Positions 12,918 to 21,555 of a DNA stretch of 43,373 nt are shown here, piece by piece. The notes under the pieces are model-generated. The model ran no database searches and was not told where the DNA came from. It saw only the letters and a list, made by a program, of their open reading frames with translations. The stretch covers positions 1 through 43,373 of the IMG/VR virus record IMGVR_UViG_3300008459_000104, one strand, 5' to 3'. The position numbers and the translations under genes were made by a program. Source of the DNA: a virus. The stretch's first letter is position 1. Each line of letters opens with the position of its first letter.

Positions 12918-14108
12918 TTAGTTTGACATTATATAGTTACCAAATTGTTCTGACTTATATGAAGTTATGTAAATTTTATAATTCTTGCCTGACCAATATC
13001 CTTGCTGGGAAGTTACGGCTTGAGTAATTGGCAAATCAAATAAACTTGACCCTATAGTACCTTGATTTAGTTGGCTATTGAACCATTGAGTTTTTGCAGT
13101 ATTAAATTCATATACTGCAAACCACATCCATTTAGGAGTAGAACTTGTTCCAAAAGGTATAGTAATACTTCCCATTGAAGATGCAATAGGAGTTAATTTG
13201 GTAGCACCTGCCCCGCTCAAAATAGCACTTGCTACATCTGCTCCCGTTGGCTTTGTAGAGGCTGTAGACGTGCCGTAATAAACAGGGTAATACCCTGTAA
13301 AAGTTATTGTATTCCCTGGGGCAAAAGCAGAATCGGCATCTTGCGGTGCATCTACTGAACGAATAGCGGGGGTTCTAGTATCAAGAACTCCATTACTTTT
13401 GTAGTTAGGATTTCCGGCAGAATAATCTCCGGTCATAGAGTAAACTACACCTATTGATGTGTTACTTCCAGAAGGTAAAGGGAATCCTGTGCTATAGGTT
13501 GTATCTAATTTAGTTCCGCTATATGTGAAGTTTGGATTATTTTGATTGGGAAGTGGAGGGAATTGGTCGGGAATTGCTGTCGCTGATGAAGAACTTGGAG
13601 AAATTACTGGGGACATAAATGTAGCACCACCTCCATTTACATTCTTGTAAAATGAAAAACTATTGTAAGCCCCTGCATCCTTCTTAGTACCACTTCCCGT
13701 TAAAGATATAGAAGCTATAGGAGATCCTACTTCTACATTAAGCGGGGAAGTTGATGTACTGAAAGAGATTGTAGGTATTTCGTAAGTTGGGTTTTGCGTA
13801 GGGAATAATATCTCATCAAGAACTTCTACAATGGTTTTATTCTGCCAATAACTTGCGCTTTGGGAAGGTAATGCACCTATTATTTGAGATGTTCCCGAAG
13901 TTATAGTAGAATTATATGTCGTAGTTAGCTCATTGGATATATTAAAATCTACACCACCATTCGCAGCAAACTGCAAATTACTTGTAGCAATATCAGCTAC
14001 ATCTTGTACTGTAGTTTTCTTTGTAACTCCACCTTGAACAATAGGCAAAGGTTCCGTTCCTGATAATGCTCCCGCAGAGGGAAGTTGCGATATTTTTACT
14101 TTAGCCAT
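12918..14108 (-). CDS. tail fibre with shared N-terminal anchor (396 aa)
   Basis: Residues 1-42 (KISQLPSAGALSGTEPLPIV then QGGVTKKTTVQDVAD) are homologous to the N-termini of the fibre proteins at 14126 and 15986. The rest is a divergent Ser/Thr/Gly-rich beta-type protein with the segment TISFSTSTSPLNVEVGSPIA near residue 120. A conserved anchor with a variable tip indicates alternative receptor-binding fibres on one baseplate or hub. It is separated from the next fibre gene by 1 nt. Confidence 0.7.
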   Translation of the reverse strand: MAKVKISQLPSAGALSGTEPLPIVQGGVTKKTTVQDVADIATSNLQFAANGGVDFNISNELTTTYNSTITSGTSQIIGALPSQSASYWQNKTIVEVLDEILFPTQNPTYEIPTISFSTSTSPLNVEVGSPIASISLTGSGTKKDAGAYNSFSFYKNVNGGGATFMSPVISPSSSSATAIPDQFPPLPNQNNPNFTYSGTKLDTTYSTGFPLPSGSNTSIGVVYSMTGDYSAGNPNYKSNGVLDTRTPAIRSVDAPQDADSAFAPGNTITFTGYYPVYYGTSTASTKPTGADVASAILSGAGATKLTPIASSMGSITIPFGTSSTPKWMWFAVYEFNTAKTQWFNSQLNQGTIGSSLFDLPITQAVTSQQGYWSGKNYKIYITSYKSEQFGNYIMSN

Positions 14109-14125
14109 TTTATTATTTTATTTTT

Positions 14126-15772
14126 CTATGGAATATACCATGACAATTTAAACCAACTATCACTTCTTTTTACATAAACCCCTTCTCCATCGCCACCACT
14201 ATCTGTTTGATAAACCATTAATCCTGTTGCTGGGGAAGTTATTGCTACCCTTTGAGCTTGCGTCATTCTTGGTGGCAAAAATCCTTGTGTTGTACTATCT
14301 ACTTGCAATTTCGCAGTAGCACTAGGTGTAGATGTGCCTACGCTAACAACGCTATTGAATGCCTTAGATCCTGCAAAAGTTTGAGATCCCGTATTAACCA
14401 ACCCAACAACAGAAGCCGAAGCATCAGGTATTGTAACCGATCCAGAAGTAGTCGTAGTGAGAGAGCCTGACGATGTGGCTACATTTATTAATAAAGTGCC
14501 ATTGGTATCTGGGAATATCAACGTACTAATAGCGCCAGTTTGTATTTCTAAAAGTGCTTTGTCACCTGAAACAGTGGAAAATTGAAAAGTTTGACTATTC
14601 CATTCATCGATGGCAAGACTTGAAAAACCTAGACCATAACTGCCTAGTGTCAAGCTGCCAGTTAAAGTTCCTCCAGATAATGGCAAATAGTTACTTAATG
14701 ATGCCGTGGTGGCATACGTATTAGTATCAAGAGTAAAGGTATTTACTCCTGTCATTCTCACAAATGATGTGGAGCTATACGTAAGACCACTTAATGATGT
14801 AAGATTAGCTGTTACATTTTGCTTGCCATTAAATGCAGTCCAATCTGTAGATGATAAGAATCCACTTACAGATGATGTGGCTTGTGGTAGAGATATTACT
14901 CCTGTTGAGCTACTATATGAAAGCGGGGAAGTCGCACTTATGGAAGATAACAAAGCCACCGTACCATTTGCATTTGGCAAGGTGTATGTCCTATTCCCTG
15001 TAATTAATGAAGAATCAAAGACAAGTGTATTTGTTGAGCTACCAATTGTAGGTCGTAGTTCTATGTCCTTTGCTATTAATCTACCAGATGATTGAACCGA
15101 TGCACCTGAAGATGTACTTACTTGATTTACTACTATATTTGAAGTAGTAGTAGCTCCAGCTGTAGTTACTGCTTGAAGAGTAGGAGCTGAAACGCTAGAC
15201 AACGCATTAGTTACATAAGTTTTAACTGCGTTTTGAGTTGGATAAAGAGTATCTGAAGTTCCTAAAGATGTATTTGCGGATTTATTGGCTACATTTTCTG
15301 GAGTGAAGCCATACCCTACATTAATTATACCCCAATTAGTTGCGTTTTGTGCGGGATTGTTTACTAATGCTCTAATTGAATATCCGGGAAGAACTGAATT
15401 GCCGCCAAGAGTTCCCGCTACTGAAATATACCACAAATCTCCTTTTTGAATAGGTTGATTTTGTGCGTTCACGTTAGGGAAGAAGCCACTTGACGCATCC
15501 CAATTCCCGTTATCCGTAATTGCAGAAACTACTGTACTATCTACGTATGTTTTAATAGCTCTTTGAGAAGGGTATAGTGTATCTGAATTTTGAGATAACG
15601 CTGTATCGGTTGACTTATTAGCTACGTTTTCGGGAGTGTAGTTTATCCCAAGCAAGTTAGCTATATTTTGAGTGGTAGTTTTTACGGTAGCATTTCCCTG
15701 TACGATAGGTAATACTTCCGTACCATTTAAGGCGCCCGCATTTGATAATTCTGATATTTTTGTATTAGCCAC
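14126..15772 (-). CDS. tail fibre with repeats and GFLPPRMT tip (548 aa)
   Basis: It has the shared anchor (KISELSNAGALNGTEVLPIV, residues 5-24). It then carries two copies of a shaft module at about 46-79 and 156-189 (YTPENVANKSTDTAL ... LYPSQRAIKTYVD, and FTPENVANKSANTSL ... LYPTQNAVKTYV). The C-terminus has GFLPPRMTQAQRVAITSPAT, then GLMVYQTDSGG, a motif frequent at the ends of Bacteroidota phage and cell-surface fibre proteins. The repeat content suggests the shaft length evolves by duplication. Confidence 0.75.
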   Translation of the reverse strand: MANTKISELSNAGALNGTEVLPIVQGNATVKTTTQNIANLLGINYTPENVANKSTDTALSQNSDTLYPSQRAIKTYVDSTVVSAITDNGNWDASSGFFPNVNAQNQPIQKGDLWYISVAGTLGGNSVLPGYSIRALVNNPAQNATNWGIINVGYGFTPENVANKSANTSLGTSDTLYPTQNAVKTYVTNALSSVSAPTLQAVTTAGATTTSNIVVNQVSTSSGASVQSSGRLIAKDIELRPTIGSSTNTLVFDSSLITGNRTYTLPNANGTVALLSSISATSPLSYSSSTGVISLPQATSSVSGFLSSTDWTAFNGKQNVTANLTSLSGLTYSSTSFVRMTGVNTFTLDTNTYATTASLSNYLPLSGGTLTGSLTLGSYGLGFSSLAIDEWNSQTFQFSTVSGDKALLEIQTGAISTLIFPDTNGTLLINVATSSGSLTTTTSGSVTIPDASASVVGLVNTGSQTFAGSKAFNSVVSVGTSTPSATAKLQVDSTTQGFLPPRMTQAQRVAITSPATGLMVYQTDSGGDGEGVYVKRSDSWFKLSWYIP

Positions 15773-15783
15773 TTTGGGAAGTT

Positions 15784-15975
15784 TTAAGGTTCAATTATTA
15801 AACTATTGTTATTCTCTGTATCTATGATACTATCATTTTCTGTTATCAAAAAATCTCCAGCAGTATCTAACTGCACAAATAAATTATTGCCCCCATTGAT
15901 ATCTTCCCCGATACCATCTCTAGCAATTATTGTAATTACATTACATTGTGATATAACCGTATATCCGTATGGCAT
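15784..15975 (-). CDS. small virion-associated protein (63 aa)
   Basis: A short acidic, beta-rich protein (MPYGYTVISQCNVITIIARD, then NNLFVQLDTAGDFLITENDS) lies between two fibre genes, 10-11 nt from each. Size and position suggest a fibre accessory or decoration subunit, but no domain is recognisable. The tight spacing within the operon supports it being real. Confidence 0.5.
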   Translation of the reverse strand: MPYGYTVISQCNVITIIARDGIGEDINGGNNLFVQLDTAGDFLITENDSIIDTENNNSLIIEP

Positions 15976-15985
15976 GATTTATTTT

Positions 15986-17380
15986 TTATGGATAAACTCT
16001 TATTTCTATAGGATAATTTGTAAAACCTGGAGTAGTCGAAAGTGTCCCATCATGCAAGAAAAATCTAAAGTTAACAATAATGTTTCCTGACAAATCTCCA
16101 GTAACAAGATATGGGGCGAGGCCAATATTAGCAGACCCATTTGATATCCAAGTTTTTCCTGTTGTAAATGGAGTTCCTGATGCTGCTGTTATTCGAGCCA
16201 AACCATTGCTTGGATTTGTCCACGTAAATGAAACACCTATTGTATTTTTTAATACAATCGCATTCACTACATTTGCACCGGCGTAAGTTATCAAGGCGGT
16301 GTATACTAAATAATCTGCGCCTGTAGATATTGTAACATTACCCGCTGAATCAGGAGCTGTGCCATTTACAGTAGCTACTAGAGTTCCTGTCGTGTCGGGA
16401 AGTTGTAATGTTCTATCTGCTGTAATATTTTCGGATAAAATATTGCACATCTTACCTATGCCATTTTGCATTTGAAACACAGGCGAAGTTGCGGAGATAA
16501 AAGCATCAATTCCTATTGCTCCAAGTATATTTGTATTTGATGTTGATTGGGCAAATACATAATTATCAAATGACGCAAACGATTTAGTAGATGAAATTGT
16601 TGCCCCAATTCTAAGTGCTTCTGAATTATCTCTTTTAAAGACAACATCTTGATTATCTGTAGTACCTATAAAATTAGTCCCTGCTGTTGTTCCACTATTT
16701 CCTGATAAAGACCATCCCGAAGATACAGTAACATTACCCGATGAATCAGGGGCTGTACCATTTACGGTGGCCACTAAAGTACCATTAGTATTAGGTAGTG
16801 TCAATATTTTATTTGTAGATAATATAGGAGCTTTTAATGTCAGGGAATTAGTTGCATTGCCAGGGAATATTTGAACTTCCCCGCCAGTTGCGTAATTATT
16901 TAAAATTACGCCTTTTGTTATTCCGCCACTATTTTGATAGGCTCCTATTTGAGTATTATTAGTTCCATTTATTGCAAATAAATTACCTTTAAAATAACCA
17001 TACGCAGATGCGCCATCTACACGAAGTCGCTCTACGCCACTTGTTTTTAAAACTAAATCTTGGCTATCTGTCGTTCCAATAAAATTTGCGGAAGTTGTTC
17101 CCGAATTACCACTCAATCCCCATCCAGAATTACCAAGAGTATTATCTACATAAGTTTTTACTGCAAGTTGGCTTGGGTATTTCAAATCAGTAGCTCCTGC
17201 AAAAGAAGTATCTGTTGATTTATTTGCAACATCTTCTGCTGTATAACCTAAAGAGTATAAGCTTGCTATGTCTTGCGTAGAAGCCTTTACTGTATTTCCG
17301 CTTTGTACAATGGGAAGTGTTTCTGTACCATCAAGCGGGGTTGATGCTGGTAATAAGTCCGAAATTTTAATATCTGCCAT
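15986..17380 (-). CDS. tail fibre with shared N-terminal anchor (464 aa)
   Basis: The anchor KISDLLPASTPLDGTETLPI then VQSGNTVKASTQDIA (residues 5-39) matches the two other anchored fibres, and the shaft module AEDVANKSTDTSF ... LKYPSQLAVKTYVD follows (48-79). A second internal duplication occurs at about 87-123 and 223-259 (GWGLSGNSGTTSANFIGTTD and GWSLSGNSGTTAGTNFIGTTD). The linker TLVATVNGTAPDSSGNVT recurs as TLVATVNGTAPDSAGNVT later. It is the first fibre in the transcript, so it may be the trunk. Confidence 0.7.
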   Translation of the reverse strand: MADIKISDLLPASTPLDGTETLPIVQSGNTVKASTQDIASLYSLGYTAEDVANKSTDTSFAGATDLKYPSQLAVKTYVDNTLGNSGWGLSGNSGTTSANFIGTTDSQDLVLKTSGVERLRVDGASAYGYFKGNLFAINGTNNTQIGAYQNSGGITKGVILNNYATGGEVQIFPGNATNSLTLKAPILSTNKILTLPNTNGTLVATVNGTAPDSSGNVTVSSGWSLSGNSGTTAGTNFIGTTDNQDVVFKRDNSEALRIGATISSTKSFASFDNYVFAQSTSNTNILGAIGIDAFISATSPVFQMQNGIGKMCNILSENITADRTLQLPDTTGTLVATVNGTAPDSAGNVTISTGADYLVYTALITYAGANVVNAIVLKNTIGVSFTWTNPSNGLARITAASGTPFTTGKTWISNGSANIGLAPYLVTGDLSGNIIVNFRFFLHDGTLSTTPGFTNYPIEIRVYP

Positions 17381-17386
17381 TTTATT

Positions 17387-17830
17387 TTAATTTTCTGTTG
17401 TTAATCTAATTGATGTTTCGGTTGTTATTCTATCGTTTGATTCTGTGTTTATGTATTTTACATTACAAGGAAGATGTATTACACTTCCAATTGCATTTGC
17501 TATATTCTCTGCAAGGGTATTTACGTTTGTATCTAGTGCTGTTACCTCGTAACTTCCCAAAAGCAAAATACCCAATTCAGGATCATTTACATATACACTT
17601 ATTGTGTCCCCTATTTGCCCTATATCATTTATAGTTATATACCCTACTGCATTTACAAAAGTTGTATCTGGATCTGATGTGGCTTTTTCTAAGTTCTTCC
17701 TTACACAATATATCTTTTCGGGAAGAAGTACATCAATACCTTTAGCATACAAACCACCATTAGCAATATCGTTATCGACAAGATACTGACTTACTTTGGC
17801 TAATTTTATCGTATTCCTTATAGTAGGCAT
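17387..17830 (-). CDS. virion protein, unrecognised (147 aa)
   Basis: The protein is acidic to neutral, with alternating strands (GDTISVYVNDPELGILLLGS) and a helical N-terminus (NTIKLAKVSQYLVDNDIANG). Its start shares one base with the preceding gene's stop (TAATG at 17830), so it is coupled to it. In this position, between the 176-aa protein and the fibres, it could be a tail/neck adaptor or fibre-attachment protein. No family is recognised. Confidence 0.55.
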   Translation of the reverse strand: MPTIRNTIKLAKVSQYLVDNDIANGGLYAKGIDVLLPEKIYCVRKNLEKATSDPDTTFVNAVGYITINDIGQIGDTISVYVNDPELGILLLGSYEVTALDTNVNTLAENIANAIGSVIHLPCNVKYINTESNDRITTETSIRLTTEN

Positions 17831-18360
17831 TAGCTATTTATATTAAAGAAGTATTGAGAATTTTCACGGAGATTAGTCCCTCTGTCATAACATTGTTGAG
17901 CAGCGAACAAATCCCCGGCCATATCAAAAGCTTGATTGCCAGAATCGATACTTATTCTCAAATTTTCCTTATTCTTAAAAAAGTCGTTATCGTTAATGAG
18001 CATCGGGTTAGCGGTCAACATTTGCGTCAAACCATAGTCAAATTTCTCATTAAAATTTGTAAACGCAAAAACATCTGAATAGGTATAAAGAACATTATTA
18101 TTTTGATCTACCCAATCAACAGTTATTGTTACAGCATAATCCTTGTCTAGTATATCAAATGTAGCTGTTACGTCTTGAATGTACCAAGTGGTATAATCAT
18201 TCGTGTTCCCGGATATAATTATATAATCTCCATTTGCTTGCTCTATATAAATATTACGGGAAGCAACATTAATGTCACTTCCCGTAGATGTGTCTGTAAA
18301 TGTGAGATTACTCGGAGAGTTAAATGATTGAACTACAGTAAAACTCGGAGTTAAAGGCAT
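17830..18360 (-). CDS. virion protein, unrecognised (176 aa)
   Basis: The N-terminal half is beta-rich (FTVVQSFNSPSNLTFTDTST), with a PKD/Ig-like flavour. The C-terminal third is helical (GNQAFDMAGDLFAAQQCYDR) and ends in an Asn/Phe-rich tail. It is coupled to the next gene by a one-base overlap. Its location after the MCP region suggests a head-tail or fibre connector. The coding region contains a symmetric DNA element at 18257-18283 formed by two inverted GGGAAG motifs. Confidence 0.55.
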   Translation of the reverse strand: MPLTPSFTVVQSFNSPSNLTFTDTSTGSDINVASRNIYIEQANGDYIIISGNTNDYTTWYIQDVTATFDILDKDYAVTITVDWVDQNNNVLYTYSDVFAFTNFNEKFDYGLTQMLTANPMLINDNDFFKNKENLRISIDSGNQAFDMAGDLFAAQQCYDRGTNLRENSQYFFNINS

Positions 18361-18444
18361 CTTGTTTATTTTTTAAAACCTTGACTTCAAAAAGGGGCGA
18401 TAATGCAAAGGCACCCAATCACCGTACCAATTTTCAAATCAAAG

Positions 18445-19326
18445 CTATTTTAATAATTCTTTTATTTTCTTGTATATTATTTCGGTCTTATCTCCTCCTG
18501 TTTGCAAGAATTCTGCAAATTTATCTACCTCATTTTTACTTCCAGAGGGAGAAAGTACCGTAATTGTCTGTTTGTTACCGCTCCAAATGAACTTATACTC
18601 GGCTGGATCAAACTCAATTATGCTTCTATCTTTTGCTTGCTTGATAGTAGCCTTATACTCCAATGACTTCCCTGCCACCAAATCATTAAAGAACTCTGGA
18701 TTGGTATCTGCCAATTCTTCTACTTTGTTACGCAAGATAATAATATCTTCTGTACTATCCCAAAGCATTGCATCGGCAAAGTTAATTACTTGCTTATTGG
18801 TCATATCTTGAGCTGCACTCAAAGCCTTTAATCTAGCAGACCTTTCTTTCTTGGCATCATTAGCACTCTTAACCTCATCAATTCTGCTAAATATTGATAT
18901 TCTGTTTTTGTCTTGAAACTTACCTCCATCTAATTTTGGATGCAACTCCAAGTACATGGCCTTATACCAATCTTCGCTACCTTCTGTCAAGTCAAGGTCT
19001 AATACACCCCTATGAAGTGAAAGAACTTTTACCTTTTTAAACTTATTAGGCACACCTTTATCATCAACGCCATCTATTAATGCTATCTTCTTTGATCTTG
19101 GCTTGCCTTTTTCTTCGTATTCATCTAATATATCAAAAACACATGGGTCAAGAGTATATGAATTAGGGAAAACGGTGTCCCCATTATACTTCATCGGGTC
19201 TGGGTTAGGTCTTCCCAAGGAAAACTTATACCTAACTCTTTTCCCATAACTTTTTAACTTTTCTGTTACCTCATCTCTTAACTTAGGAGATAAGGAATTG
19301 TAATGAGCTACTTGTTCTAATGACAT
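18445..19326 (-). CDS. structural protein, unrecognised (293 aa)
   Basis: I recognise no family. The N-terminus is helical (SLEQVAHYNSLSPKLRDEVT), the middle is basic (GKRVRYKFSLGRPNPDPMKY), and the C-terminal half has helices rich in Ala, Lys and Asp (DEVKSANDAKKERSARLKAL). The start follows AAAAATCAAATCAA, a leader shared exactly with the scaffold candidate and the 54-aa protein. It lies in the MCP-to-fibre interval, where head-completion or neck proteins are expected. Nothing gene-like fills 18361-18444. Confidence 0.6.
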   Translation of the reverse strand: MSLEQVAHYNSLSPKLRDEVTEKLKSYGKRVRYKFSLGRPNPDPMKYNGDTVFPNSYTLDPCVFDILDEYEEKGKPRSKKIALIDGVDDKGVPNKFKKVKVLSLHRGVLDLDLTEGSEDWYKAMYLELHPKLDGGKFQDKNRISIFSRIDEVKSANDAKKERSARLKALSAAQDMTNKQVINFADAMLWDSTEDIIILRNKVEELADTNPEFFNDLVAGKSLEYKATIKQAKDRSIIEFDPAEYKFIWSGNKQTITVLSPSGSKNEVDKFAEFLQTGGDKTEIIYKKIKELLK

Positions 19327-19363
19327 TTGATTTGATTTTTGATTTAATTGGTATATATAAATT

Positions 19364-19389
19364 AGTGGGGAAGATACGACTTCCCCACT
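19364..19389. terminator. hairpin of inverted GGGAAG motifs
   Basis: AGTGGGGAAG (19364-19373) and CTTCCCCACT (19380-19389) form a perfect 10-bp stem with loop ATACGA. It lies 3 nt past the stop of the minus gene at 19393. There is no clear T-run after it on the minus strand, so it may be an RNA-processing or attenuating hairpin rather than a full terminator. Confidence 0.6.
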
Positions 19390-19392
19390 TTA

Positions 19393-20073
19393 TTAAGCTG
19401 TCAATGCTGCTAATGTAGCTAATGTGTCCGCTGTGAAATATACTGTATTACTTGATAATTCTGTAATCTTAGTTACGCAAGCAGTTGATCCAGATAACTC
19501 CAATGCAACACTAAATGTTCCAGAGATAGTAGGAGCTAAAGCTTGAGTAGGGTAAGTTACAACATAACTAGTTGTACTTGTATATGAAGATATGTAAGAG
19601 CCAACAGGAAAGCCTGCGCCAGTTACAAAAGAACCTACAGCTACCGCACCGCTAAGGGTATTACCACTAGCTACAGTATAAGTAGATGTTGTAGCAGTAC
19701 CACCAGCTCCTGCTGTTGCAGTTGCAGATCCATCAATACCTTCAAGCAAAACTCCCTTGGAAGGGAAGCCCATAACTTGAGTACTTGGTAAGCTATTGTC
19801 ATTTACGCCTGCAATTGTAGATGTGAATGAGAATTTAGCACTACCAGTATATGCACTAGATGAATAAATACTTGCTACGGTTGTAGATGTATAATAAATA
19901 TCTCCTGTAGAAAGAACTTTAATTGAAGTTACACACGCAGTACTTCCGATAGTTCTTGATTCAATTGTCACTACTACAATACCATCGCAAGGAAATCCTA
20001 TGGTTTTTGCTGAAGTAAAAACAATGTCATTCTTACCGGCTACGTTAGCAACGGATATGATATTTGCTGCCAT
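19393..20073 (-). CDS. MCP-adjacent virion protein, decoration candidate (226 aa)
   Basis: The protein is very rich in Ser, Thr, Ala and Gly and beta-type, with almost no long charged stretches. An internal duplication is visible: TIGSTACVTSIKVLSTGDIY (residues 41-60) resembles SGSTACVTKITELSSNTVYF (about 194-213). The gene is directly downstream of the MCP and is flanked by two motif hairpins (20103-20130 and 19364-19389), which suggests separately controlled, high-level expression. A capsid decoration or stabilising role is plausible but unproved. Confidence 0.55.
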   Translation of the reverse strand: MAANIISVANVAGKNDIVFTSAKTIGFPCDGIVVVTIESRTIGSTACVTSIKVLSTGDIYYTSTTVASIYSSSAYTGSAKFSFTSTIAGVNDNSLPSTQVMGFPSKGVLLEGIDGSATATAGAGGTATTSTYTVASGNTLSGAVAVGSFVTGAGFPVGSYISSYTSTTSYVVTYPTQALAPTISGTFSVALELSGSTACVTKITELSSNTVYFTADTLATLAALTA

Positions 20074-20102
20074 TTTTTATTTGAATTTTATTTTTTTTAA
20101 AT

Positions 20103-20130
20103 AGGGGAAGTGAACTTAATCACTTCCCCT
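20103..20130. terminator. hairpin of inverted GGGAAG motifs after the MCP gene
   Basis: AGGGGAAGTGA (20103-20113) and TCACTTCCCCT (20120-20130) form a perfect 11-bp stem with the 6-nt loop ACTTAA. It lies 11 nt past the MCP stop. The following minus-strand sequence is A-rich, not T-rich, so it may act as a transcript-end or stabilising hairpin. Confidence 0.65.
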
Positions 20131-20141
20131 TTATACCGTTA

Positions 20142-21512
20142 TTAAACGATACGATATTTCTGGAAGTGTTTAACAGCAAGACACTCCAAACCTTGTCCTG
20201 TTTCCCAGTCAGTATGCAATTGCATAGTTGAGCTTGTAGGGATTTCAGCCAAAGCACCTGTTCTCCACTCGGTGATAATACCGTTAGCTGATTTGTTAGC
20301 AGCGTTACCCATGAAAGGAGTAGGTGTGTGACGTATTTGCATACGAGGTTGACGGCCATTGTCAACAGTATCTACTTGGTCTTTTGGTACGAAGTACAAA
20401 GAACCATTTACGTCAGGGCGCAAAGTAGCAGAAAACAGTTGTGGATGATCGAAGATAGGAACATGGATGAAATCGAACTCATACCCGCCATAAGACAGAT
20501 GCTCTACATTCCAATCCAATGTCTTCCCATCAACCATAAGACGACGCGAGTCAACACTCGCAGAACCCAATTGCTTCAAGAACTTACTAAGAATACGATA
20601 AGCTTTAGAACCCATGAATACCATGTGGTCAGTAGGTGCTTTGTTAGCGATAAAGTTATCGATAATCTCATCTAGTTCTACAAAACCGAATGTTCCAAGT
20701 ACTGAAGCTTGATCAGCGATACCGTAAGTAGTTACATACCAGTCAAGACCACCAGTTGTTTGGATAGGCAAACCTGAGCTTGGATCAGCAAGGGCAGGAG
20801 AAGCATCGTTAAACAATGTGGTTGATTGAGTACCAGAAAGCATTTGCACGGAGATATCACCTTGCAATTTGATATACTTCTGTACTACTTGATAAGGGAG
20901 GATGTGATAGTCACCGCCTACATTAACCTCGATTTTCGCTACCTTCTGAATATCGGAAATCTCATCAACCTCACGGAAGATTTGAATCAAGTTGTAGTAC
21001 TTGGTCAAACCATAACGGCGGTTAGTAGGAGCATCTGATTTTTCAGCGAACACGTTAGATGAAGCAGAAACTTTATCACTCGTTGCGATAGTCAAAGATG
21101 TGCCATCAACAGATTTAGCTGTAATTAAAGCACTAGTAGTTGTAGGATAAGTGATTGTCTGGATGCGAGCTTGCTTACCAGGATTACCGCCTGTTGGCAA
21201 CCATGCAGAGTTTGAACAAGTCAACAAATCGCCTACACGGAAAAATCCGTAAGCAGAGTTAACTGTGAAAACAATTGTAACCGCACCGGTAGTAGTAACA
21301 GCAGAAACGTTACCAACCTCATAAACATCGTTATTAACGAAGTTATGGTAGTTAAACATTGTTGCTGGCTTGTAGCGATTTACCATTTTCATAATGTCGG
21401 TAAACGCTTTATCACGACTTTGGTCGTAGATGTTAGGGTCAATATCCCTTTGGTCGAGGAAGTCGATTGCTGATACAAACGACTTAATCATTGTACCTTG
21501 TGTAACTGGCAT
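20142..21512 (-). CDS. major capsid protein (candidate)
   Basis: 456 aa, a usual size for a phage MCP. It lies right after the scaffold candidate and before the decoration-like protein, the standard position. The sequence has an N-terminal helical arm (MPVTQGTMIKSFVSAIDFLD), many beta-type segments, and a conserved-looking C-terminal segment (GYEFDFIHVPIFDHPQLF ... RPDVNGSLYFVPKD). GC at third positions appears higher than in its neighbours, and I found no GGGAAG motif from 20529 to 22032, as expected for a strongly constrained, highly expressed gene. The assignment rests on position, length and composition, not on a motif. Confidence 0.75.
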   Translation of the reverse strand: MPVTQGTMIKSFVSAIDFLDQRDIDPNIYDQSRDKAFTDIMKMVNRYKPATMFNYHNFVNNDVYEVGNVSAVTTTGAVTIVFTVNSAYGFFRVGDLLTCSNSAWLPTGGNPGKQARIQTITYPTTTSALITAKSVDGTSLTIATSDKVSASSNVFAEKSDAPTNRRYGLTKYYNLIQIFREVDEISDIQKVAKIEVNVGGDYHILPYQVVQKYIKLQGDISVQMLSGTQSTTLFNDASPALADPSSGLPIQTTGGLDWYVTTYGIADQASVLGTFGFVELDEIIDNFIANKAPTDHMVFMGSKAYRILSKFLKQLGSASVDSRRLMVDGKTLDWNVEHLSYGGYEFDFIHVPIFDHPQLFSATLRPDVNGSLYFVPKDQVDTVDNGRQPRMQIRHTPTPFMGNAANKSANGIITEWRTGALAEIPTSSTMQLHTDWETGQGLECLAVKHFQKYRIV

Positions 21513-21555
21513 TTTTTTAGAATTTAATTAGTTAGTTAAAATTTGTTTTTTTGTT

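Noticed and set aside
14252-15095. Plus-strand ORFs inside the fibre genes
   Set aside because: They are in antisense frames of a clear fibre gene with matching repeats on the minus strand.
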